DNA from: Rheum nobile
Taxonomy: Eukaryota > Streptophyta > Magnoliopsida > Caryophyllales > Polygonaceae
Direction of reading: 5' to 3'
Length of the DNA stretch: 64,000 bases
NCBI GenBank assembly: GCA_027886185.1
Contig: WOAB01000725.1
Span: 62,001-126,000 of the forward strand
This document shows positions 56,011-64,000 of this stretch, one piece after another (the stretch's first letter is position 1; every line of letters starts with the position of its first letter). The position numbers and the translations under genes were made by a program. Below the pieces are notes generated by a model. It was not told the DNA's origin. It did not search any database and saw only the letters and a program-made list of their open reading frames with translations.

Positions 56011-57694
56011 TGTAACACCCCGTAATTTTTAAGGGTATTTTTGAGCTTTACTCGTATGAGTTATTGTTGCAAAATAATTGTATGAGATATTGTTGCAAAA
56101 TAATTATATAAGATATTGTTGTAAAATATTTATATAAGATATTCGTGTAGGATAATTGTGGACTCAGGCGGGCACCAGTATCGGCACCGGCATCATGTAA
56201 GATGGGTGGTGGCTTGGTAGCTGTGTTAGCTTGGCCTGGAGTGTCACAAATATATGCAGGATAATTATATAAAGTATTTGTGCAAGATATTTATATAAGA
56301 TATTTGTGCACGGTATTTATATAAGATATTTGTGCACGGTAATTGTGCGAGGTGATTGCTTGAGATGTTTGTGCTAGATGATGTACGAATATATTTAACC
56401 CGGAGTTAAGAAAATTAACCCAAGTTGAGTTCGGATAAGAATTAACGAAGTCGGCCATTAACCGCGAGTCACCACGACCTGACGCGATCTGCCGCGATCC
56501 ACCGCGACCGGCCGCGATCGCGGTAATGCCAATGACAGAGCAGTGTCGTCTTCCTCGCGAGGCGGTTACTGTAGCGCCTCTGTTTTCTCTGTTTTTGGGC
56601 AGGCCAAGTGGCTCCTTTGCCTTGTCCCCTTGTCCCCTCCCTTATTCCCTCAGATGAAGCTCGGATTGGGCTATAAAAGGAGGTGAAGACCAAACCCTTT
56701 CTTTCTCTCTTCTTCTTCTTCTTCTTCTCTCTTTCTCCTCTGTTTTCCCCTGTTTCGCCATTGATGCACGAGTTGTGAGCTCGGTTTTGGGCTTGAATCG
56801 AGAGGCTTCGTGGGTTGGAGAAGGTTGCCAAGGTGTTAGGTGAAGCTTAGAGGTGCTTTGTGATCAATTCGAATGCAAGACGAAGCTTGAATCGAGGTGG
56901 ATATTTTTCTCTCGTCATGGAAGCTGTCGAGCTAGCCACTGCCACAACACGAAAACCGCGACCGACCGTGACTCGCCGCGATCGCGGTATTGGCTGTCCG
57001 AGAGTGTGTCTTGTGGTTTGGCTTGAGGGATTTTTATTCCAGATCTGTCCCCGTTTTGGATTCAGGAACCCGTTCTTAAGCTTTGTTTGAGCTCGTCTTT
57101 CCAGGCAAGTGGTTATGAATTAATTTGAAATAATTAAAATCTGATATTATATTAGGTTGTATATTCTGCTAGAATCAACGCTAATATAAGAGATATGCTG
57201 TAAACATGTGACTTGAGATTGTGATGTGATTTGTGATATGTGGAATTGCTTGTGATGTGTTTGTGTGAATTATTGGTGAAGCCCTTGCTAGTCTATTCAT
57301 TAGACTAACTCTTGTATTTTTATATTTCTGTAACGTCATGGGGGTGTCGTCCGTCCGTTTCGGTACATGCAGATCCGTGAAGGCTAAAACGACTATGAAG
57401 ATGAACGGTGTTTTGTTTTCGACAAGTTGTTTTGTCATTGTATTTTAAAGATTTCCGCTGTGCTATTTTGTATTTTGTTAAAGACTTTCGCAGTTGTATT
57501 TCTGATGAAATTGGGTCGTTTTAGGAATCGTGAAATTCCGCGACCATGTGGTTTAATAAAAGTTATGATTTTAGTATTGTAACTATGTTTTAAGTCAGTT
57601 ATGACGTCGGAAAAGCCTGGGGTGACTTCGGGGTTTACGTCCGGAGTCATCGGCAGTAACGCTTTCAAATGGGGTTAAATTTGGGGGTGTTACA
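56011..57694 (+). mobile_element. Solo LTR nested in the large LTR, 1684 bp
   Basis: It starts TGTAACACCCCG and ends GGGGGTGTTACA, flanked by TTAAT (56006-56010 and 57695-57699). The uninterrupted target (GGATTAATTGACTATAT) is visible in the related LTR at 38194-38210. A TATA box TATAAAAGG lies at 56672-56680. Inner features are a 33-bp ATATTTGTGCAAGATATTT-type repeat (about 56070-56350) and GC-rich CCGCGATCGCGG words (56511-56522 and again near 56975). It is the same broad family as 8267-10750. Confidence 0.9.
56672..56680 (+). promoter_or_regulatory. LTR TATA box
   Basis: TATAAAAGG followed by a C/T-rich leader (TTCTTTCTCTCTTC), a usual LTR promoter layout. Confidence 0.55.
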
Positions 57695-58526
57695 TTAATT
57701 GACTATATTATTGCTTGGTTGAAATGTGTGTTGATGTGTGATGATGTGTGATAATGTTTGATTATGTGATTTTGATTGTCGTTTGTGCTATTTGATTGAG
57801 TGTCAGTGTGGTGGTTGGATTGTCGTTGATTAGGGGTCGAAGGGTCAGGTGATGATAGCCTCACCAAACATCGTAGGGACCGAGTGTCGCCTACGTTGTT
57901 AAGGGCCAGTGTTAATTCAGAGTCAAAGGGTCAGGTGATGATAGTCTCACCAAACCGCATAGGGTGCACGCCTACGTCGTTAAGGACCAAGGGTGGATGG
58001 TGAAAGTCCCATCCGGAAAGTGTGTGTTGATTGTCTCACCCGGTGATGTGGTGGTGGAGACGGAGGTTGGATTGGAGGTGTTGGTGGTTGTGTGTGTTGG
58101 TTTATTTATGAATATTGGCTAATTGTGATTGATGTTGATTGATTGGTTGTTGATTGATGGTTGTGATAACTGTTATATATATATTATATATTGGTTGATG
58201 GTTGTGATAACTGTGATGAGTTAAGTAGTGGTTATGTTGATGATTTCGCTTGTGTGTGTGGTTATTGGTTTGTGTTAAATATTGATTGTTGTTAGTGGTG
58301 GTTGTGGGTCATTATTGGCCATTGGTTATGGTTGTGAAATTACGTGTGTTACAATTGTTATTTGTAACTAGTAAGTGGTGATGCTTATGTGTTTGTTAAT
58401 GTGAAGGTTAATTGGGTACGGGTGTGATGGTGGATTGTTGTTGGTTAAATTGGATTATTTGACTGTAGAGTTGCTTGGTTGAATATATGTGAGTATGTGA
58501 TATTAATTGTAGTATGTAATATTTGA

Positions 58527-58905
58527 TTTGGTGTCGGTGTGGTTGGGTAGTGTTTGATTTGGTGTCGGTGTGGTTGGGTAGTGTTTGATTTGGTGTCGGT
58601 GTGGTGGTGGAATGTTGTTGGTTGATTCAGGGCCTCGGAGGGTGTGAACCCCCGATGGTCGGAGGGCCAGGTGATGATAGCCTCACCAAACCTCGTAGGG
58701 ACCGGGTGTCGCCTACGTCGTTAAGGGCCAAGGGTTGGATGGTGAAAGTCCCATCCGGAAGAGTGGTGATTTAAGGCATCGGAGGGTGTGAACCCCCGAT
58801 GGTCGGAGGGCCAGGTGATGATAGCCTCACCAAACCTCGTAGGGTGTACGCCTACGTTGTTAAAGGGCCAAGGGTGGACGGTTGAAAGTCCCGTCCCTAT
58901 CCATG
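58527..58905. repeat. Inner tandem repeats of the large LTR
   Basis: Three copies of a 31-base GTTTGATTTGGTGTCGGTGT unit, then two copies of an about 150-bp block with CGATGGTCGGAGGGCCAGG and CCTCACCAAACCTCGTAGGG. Related single blocks occur at 57830-58020. Confidence 0.8.
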
Positions 58906-59883
58906 GATAGTTGGTTTTGGGTGATGAAAGTCTCACCCGGAGATGGGTTGGAAGGGATTGGAGGATAGATTGGAGATTAGGTTGGAAGTGTGTTGAAGTT
59001 GTCTGGGTTACAGTGTTGAGTTATATTATTTGGTTGAAATTGGTTGGGTATTGTGATAACTGTTATATATATATTATATGATTATATTGGTTGATGGTTG
59101 TGATAACTGTGATGAGTTAAGTAGTGGTTATGTTGATGATTTCGGTTGTGTGTGTGGTTATTGGTTTGTGTTAAATGTTGATTGTTGTTAGTTGTGGTTG
59201 CGGGTCATTGTTGGCCATTGGTTGTGACTATGAAATTCCATTGGTTATAGTTGTAGGTTGTAGATAGATGTGATGTGAATTCTTATTTGGATGACTATGT
59301 GAGATGTGGAATGATTACCAAGATGGTTATGCGAATAATGTGAATGTTGAATTGAAACAGGTTAGGTAGTGTAGAAGTGAATTGATTGGTTGGTATGAAA
59401 ATGATTAAGTGTAGTTATGATATGTATATATTGTGTGTGTTGTCTTTTGATATGAGTTGATTGGTGATAAATATATGTGTTTTGAAACTGTTTTGGCTTG
59501 AGGAGTCTTGCCAGTCTTGATGGAAGACTGACCAACTTCGGTTTACGTGCCGCGGTTGGCTAGGGTATCGGGTCCCCCAGTCGATTTGGCTTTGCAGGTT
59601 TGCAGCAACAAGCGGGTTCTGGATCACAGATGTGTCTTCACAGTTAAAGATTTAGTTTTACTGCGGATTTGAAAAGGTTGTATTAACTATTCGTTGTTTT
59701 GGAATTAAACTGATGCATTGAGTTGGATGAAATGTTTAAGGGTAGTTTCAAACTTGAGCAGGGAATTTTAATATTTTTAACTTTATGTATTGGGAAGAGT
59801 TTTGGATTTTCTTTTCTTTTAAAAACCGCCTTATAGTCCTTCGGAACTATGGCACTGTAGCACCTCTGGCTCGGGGTGTTACA

Positions 59884-60023
59884 GTTAAGATTTTATTATT
59901 TAAAATTTCAATTTAAAAATAATTCGTTATGAATTTTAGATAGGGATATACTAATGATAAATTTATATAATTAAAGATAAAAATACAATACCCTATATAT
60001 CTATTATCACTTGATCCTATCCC

Positions 60024-60061
<38 letters not shown>

Positions 60062-60062
60062 G
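59884..60062. repeat. End of the 620-bp array and (TA)n
   Basis: It starts inside a unit at GTTAAGATTTTATTATTT, so the last 105 bases before the LTR at 54510-54615 are present again here. Ends in a (TA)n run. Confidence 0.85.
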
Positions 60063-60333
60063 GGGCATGCTCAGGTAAAACGAGAATTGTGGTAAAACGG
60101 AAGTACAAATAAGGAGCGTTGGATTGAAGAGATTGGAGGGCTAGATTTGATGGAGCAAAATAAGCCACATGGGGGTGTATTGTACCGAATTTGAATAACC
60201 TGCCTTTTTATTGAATTACCGACTTTAATATCCTACAAAATAGGAAGTTGTTTTGTAATTGGAGAGAGAATGAGATTCTTCAAATATTTAAAATTTAAAT
60301 GAGAAGATTATTTTAAATTCGTTTAGATTTAAA
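60063..60333. other. Unassigned sequence before the Helitron
   Basis: No ORF or repeat partner in the window was recognised. Confidence 0.4.
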
Positions 60334-60345
60334 CTAGTTGATGAA

Positions 60346-60360
60346 CCGTGCCATGCACGG
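60346..60360 (-). terminator. Helitron 3' terminal hairpin
   Basis: The 6-bp perfect stem with loop CAT (ATG on the minus strand) near CTAG acts as the rolling-circle transposition terminator in this superfamily. Confidence 0.8.
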
Positions 60361-60533
60361 GGTTGGGTTTATTAAATATTTTTTATAGTATGTCATAAAA
60401 AATTTACGTAATGTGACACTAAAAGATTAATACTTTTATATGTTAATATTTATTATAAATAGGAAATACCACAATAATTGAAAGTAGCTATTCAATCTAA
60501 ATTTGTATGTCAAGTAAAAAATTACATACCTAG

Positions 60534-62153
60534 TCATATCAGGTTTTGAAAAACTTCCTTATATACAACATTTGTAGTGGTATTCTGAGGACAACCTTGA
60601 AGATCACCAATTAAGATCTTCAACTCATTTTTACTTATAACTCTAGAAAATACAACGTAAAGTTGTCCATGAGTAAAAACATGTTTTGAAAGAAACAGAC
60701 TCACTTGAGATAGTGATTGTCCTTGACTTTTGTTATTGGTCATGGCAAAACAAACAACCACTGGAAACTGCCTTCTTTGAAATTTGAATGGGAATCGAGT
60801 GTCTGATGGTGTAAGTACCATGCGTGGAATACATACTCTGTGTCCAATATTGCTTCCAGAAATAATTTCAGCTTCTACAATATGACTCCCAAGTCGAATG
60901 ACTATCAATCTGGTACCATTACATAGCCCTGCATATTGGTCAATGTTCCTAAGTAGCATAATGGGAACACCTACCTTCAACTTTAACACCTGACTTGGTA
61001 TACCAGAAGATCGAATGCCATTGAGGAATTCAACTGAATAAACACTAACATTATCAAAGCCGCTTTCATCTGTTTTGCAAATACTATCTGAGCTAAGATA
61101 CACTCTTTCATCCCCTTGTAGTAGAGACAACATGTATTCATTCACCTTATCAACAATCTCATAGGTGGGTGCAAGAATAGCTCTCTCTCGATAATACTGA
61201 GCAGGATCTTCGATATCCAGAATAGAAGGATATGTAGCTTTAACAATTGTTGGAATTGGTTCAGAAGCTTCAGTTATCAACAAATTAGAAGGAATCTCAA
61301 TAGTTGATTCACTGTCATTTGAGCCGCCTTGATCACCGTCTCCAACTCTTAATATCCATTCTGAAAATTCTTTTGCTTCGGCAACTTCTGATTCTGTACC
61401 TCCATGTTGTAGTCTCATATTTCTTGTCAATCTTAGAACCTTGCATGAATTCCATAAATATGAAGAATTTATTGTGGAATAAACAACATCTTGTCTGCTT
61501 CCTCCAGGCACTACATGTAGTATTTGTCTAAATTCCTCACCAAATACCACAACTTTACCTCCAAAAGGTTGATTCAAGCTATTTGAATTTGAAGATCGCA
61601 TCACATCCCTCAAAGACTTATCTAATGCTTCAAAGCAAAATTTGTTAACCATTGGAGCTTCATCCCAAATTATAAGCTTGGCCTTTGAAATCAATTCATC
61701 GAGTTTTGTACCAGGCTTGATATTGCAGGTGGAGTCCTGGTGAATATGAATAGGTATTGCAAATCTTGAATGAGCAGTTCTTCCACCTGGAATCAACAGG
61801 GCCGCAATACCACTTGAAGCAACAGTAAGAACTATTTCACCTCTAGAACGAATAGCAGCAGAAAGAGATCTCCATATGAATGTTTTTCCTGTTCCACCAT
61901 GCCCATACAAAAAGAAAACCCCACCATTGTTTGATTCAACTACAGACATGATTTCATCATAAACCTCTTTTTGCTCATTTGTTAATTTAGAAAGTAAGCT
62001 CTGATGCTCAATTATCAACTCTTCTCTATTGTGTCGAAGCTCATCTTGAATCAACTTGTTGAGGCCATATGAAATCAAACTCTGATCAGGTTGCGGCATC
62101 GATGGAAAATATTTCAAGCTACTTCCATTTTTGTGTAACAAATTTTCTATTTA
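60534..62153 (-). CDS. Helitron PIF1-type helicase, C-terminal exon
   Basis: An open frame of 535 codons from an ATG at 62141. Motifs in order: QKEVYDEI (start of the PIF1 fold), Walker A GHGGTGKTF, ASSGIAALL with GGRTAHSRF, Walker B IIWDEAPM, GEEFRQILHVVPGGSR (the usual Asp of GGDFRQ reads Glu), TRNMRL, and late motifs VGVPIMLLRNID, NKSQGQSL and VVFSRV. These unwind DNA during rolling-circle transposition in the nucleus. The true exon extends upstream past the ATG: a TAA at 62151-62153 breaks otherwise typical Helitron sequence (LSEEQLQNFALA before it). Apart from that stop the domain looks whole. Confidence 0.85.
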
Positions 62154-62590
62154 TGCAAGAGCAAAATTCTGCAATTGTTCCTCACTAAGGCATAAATTTG
62201 CACAAACAATTCATATTAATTTTAATTAGTTGTAAGAATTTGATAAAAAAAATCATGAGGAAAATTGATAGGATAAAACATTGTTTAGAATTTCTCACAT
62301 ATATGAGATGACAATTGAACTAATATATATAATTCAATAAATTGTACAAAATCATGATAAAAATCTTATTTCAGCTGGTTATTATCATATTAAATGGTAG
62401 AGCGTTATAGTCTCAAAAGAAAGATAGTTGATACATACTGTTTTTTTAACATAAGTAATTTTATTATACTAAAAGTAAAAAAATTACGTGAAGTTATTTG
62501 GATCTTTTATGATAATGTTGTAACAGGATATTTATCATGATAATGGTTCAAAAAGGCATATTCAAATGTGAATTATTAGATAAATATCAG
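62154..62590. other. AT-rich stretch between Helitron coding pieces, probable intron
   Basis: No coding sequence beyond about 62200. Upstream coding sequence ends at a GTATGG donor-like site near 62600. The acceptor near 62190 is not clear. Confidence 0.45.
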
Positions 62591-62595
62591 GATAT

Positions 62596-63208
62596 TTATA
62601 CAAAACCATACCTCTCATTCGAGAATTCTTCGTTGATGAGAAAGAATATCATCGGATAATACTTTCCATGTAGATTCTCACACATATTCTGGTCTAGACA
62701 TACTATCTGACATGAGAAGCATAACAAACAGATTTCGAAGGTAGTTTGTAGTGCCCCAAAAACTTGCTTCCAATATACCATCAATATATTCCTTTTCATC
62801 GTCTAATATACCAAGTGCATAGCATGCTTCTCTAAATGTAGGATAAACTGTATCATCCACCGTCCTGATATCCTTATAGCAAGTGGGACCTTTCACATGA
62901 TTTAACAAAATTCGCAGGTAATATCTTTCTCCACTTCCTGGGGAAGCATGGTAAATTCTACCAACTGCCGTCGACCCTTTATTACGCTTTCTTTTGCTCC
63001 ATTCCTTGCTATCTTATTTTCATACATAATCTTTTGGAAATTGATAGTAAGCCATATTTCTTGCTTCTGCAGAGCTCTTATTATATTCCATCCAAGCCAA
63101 AAATATTGAGCCATCTATTCCAGGTCTTTCAATTACAGCATCAATAGGATCATCATTATCGAAAACGACACTTTGTTCATCTGGAAGATGAAAACATAAC
63201 CTCTGCAC
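62596..63208 (-). pseudogene. Helitron protein, middle part, inner copy
   Basis: Minus frames show Helitron-typical sequence: QRLCFHLPDEQSVVF, DDPIDAVIERPGIDGSIFLAWMEYN, then after a frame change GRIYHAS-type sequence, LLNHVKGPTCYKDIRTV, TFREACYALGILDDEKEY, and LRNLFVMLLMSDSMSRPEYV. An extra base near 62683 shifts the frame at the end, unlike the outer copy. It lies between the Rep and helicase parts in the family's normal order. Confidence 0.75.
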
Positions 63209-63619
63209 TGCTGTAGTTCTATGATGAATGCTAAAGGAAAAGAGTCGCCAAATTGCTTCAGGTGGAGATATATACCTGTCGTATAAAACAAATTGTCAAA
63301 TATTAAAATGTCCTATGCATTATGAGACAACATAATATACATATATATAAACATATCAATATTAGTTTTTATGTCCGTATTAAATATGGATATGATTTTA
63401 CTCGTTATAATCTTAAATAGCTTAACCAAGCCTTGTAAACCAAGTGCAAAACATTAAAGTTATAATAATACACATGCAATTATATTTCATGGTAAATTGG
63501 GAATGTAATTATGTACCTGCAATTGTAGTACTCTTTGATCTCATCAACACCGTTAGACATTGATGATGTAACACGATCATGTCCTTTATTTATATACTTG
63601 AACAAATATTTGATTGTCT

Positions 63620-64000
63620 GTGCCTAGTTACACCATTCAACCTGAATTATTAGATAAATAACAGGATATTTATACAAAACCATACCTCTCATTCGAAGAA
63701 TTCTTCGTTGATGAGAAAGAATATCATCAGATAATATTTTCCATGTAGATTCCCACACATATTCTGGTCTAGACATACTACCTGACATGAGAAGCATAAC
63801 AAACAGATTTCGAAGGTAGTTTGCAGTTATCCAAAAACTTGCTTCCAATATACCATCAATATATTCCTTTTCATCGTCCAATATACCAAGTGCATATCAT
63901 GCTTCTCTAAATGTAGGATAAACTGTACCATCCACCGTCCTGATATCCTCATAGCAAGTGGGACCTTTCACATGATTTAACAAAATTCGCAGGTAATATC
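63620..64000 (-). pseudogene. Helitron protein, partial tandem duplicate
   Basis: It repeats 62566-62925 at an offset of 1074 bases with about 95% identity by eye and runs out of the window. Here the frame stays open through MSRPEYVWESTWKILSDDIL to a GTATGG donor-like site, so this copy preserves what the inner copy lost. Confidence 0.8.

Larger units (their letters stand above)
54616..59883 (+). mobile_element. Large gypsy-like LTR, interrupted
   Basis: It begins TGAAATACCCC and ends GGGGTGTTACA, the same ends as the solo LTR at 37162-40321, with which it shares many blocks. Without its own insert it is about 3.58 kb. Flanks are ACAAT and GTTAA, so there is no target duplication, although both flanks are 620-bp repeat sequence. 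Expanded inner repeats include two blocks of about 150 bp with GTGAACCCCCGATGGTCGG (about 58620-58900) and a 30-bp triplet (58527-58610). The simplest reading is an LTR left by recombination between two elements at different array positions. Confidence 0.75.
60334..64000 (-). mobile_element. Helitron with Rep/helicase gene, 3' part
   Basis: The minus-strand 3' end is CTAG at 60334-60337 followed by T. Eight bases upstream of it (60346-60360) is a hairpin with stem CCGTGC/GCACGG and a 3-nt loop. Helicase coding sequence lies upstream on the same strand (60534-62153), with more Helitron-type coding sequence to the window end. The Rep (HUH) domain would lie beyond 64000 and cannot be seen. The hairpin stem equals that of the element at 1780-4654. 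Confidence 0.85.

Noticed and set aside
60063..60120. AGGGGCATGCTCAGG after a (TA)n run as a transposon tip
   Set aside because: No inverted or direct partner found in the window.

Overview
The window is plant nuclear DNA, very probably from a dicot with a repeat-rich genome. I see no intact host gene. Nearly everything is transposable elements, satellite or minisatellite arrays, and debris. The plant origin rests on the element families: Ty1/copia of the SIRE type with an env-like extra ORF, Ty3/gypsy of the Tat type, a Helitron coding for a PIF1-type helicase, a Stowaway-like MITE, a Cassandra-like LTR carrying 5S rRNA sequence, and a Mutator-like element with captured plant gene pieces. 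The species cannot be named from the sequence.

Layout. (1) 1-12.25 kb: a decayed Tat-type gypsy element on the + strand (protease, RT and a cut-off RNase H at 6042-7928; 3' LTR near 11704-12250). A 2484-bp solo LTR of another gypsy family (8267-10750, target duplication AAAAA) sits inside it. A nearly identical 1.77-kb second copy of its middle lies at 1-1767, followed by a non-autonomous Helitron (1780-4654). (2) 12.25-14.5 kb: AT-rich sequence and a 43-bp minisatellite split by a Stowaway-like MITE. (3) 14.5-41.75 kb: one old copia element ('copia C', minus strand) opened up by at least four independent insertions. These are an LTR-like element D (15620-27199) that itself holds a full SIRE-type element A (16507-27033, TSD GATGT); a MITE-like insert (27437-28043); a full SIRE-type element B (28219-35272, TSD CTTAT); and a Cassandra-like LTR with 5S sequence (about 37026-40415), split by a 3160-bp gypsy solo LTR (37162-40321, TSD CTTTG). 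(4) 42.45-48.34 kb: seventeen and a fraction copies of a 343-bp AT-rich satellite, each with a 17-bp-stem hairpin. (5) 48.3-52 kb: a short retroposed insert with a 17-bp target duplication, and a Pack-MULE (50107-51881) carrying a subtilase prodomain fragment and an arabinogalactan-protein-like fragment in opposite orientations, with a hAT-like element in its right inverted repeat. (6) 52.2-60.1 kb: a 620-bp tandem repeat interrupted by a large gypsy LTR (54616-59883), which contains a smaller solo LTR (56011-57694, TSD TTAAT). (7) 60.3 kb to the end: the 3' part of a potentially autonomous Helitron on the minus strand with an almost intact helicase.

The genes here do not act together as a cellular pathway. 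They are successive layers of mobile elements, and the target duplications and interrupted reading frames give a relative order of events. The most unusual items are the chimeric Pack-MULE, the hairpin-bounded 343-bp satellite with higher-order blocks, the 5S-bearing Cassandra LTR cut next to its box A, a 56-bp perfect palindrome in D, and the antisense transcription unit suggested inside the Tat element. All identifications are by eye from motifs; no database search was run.
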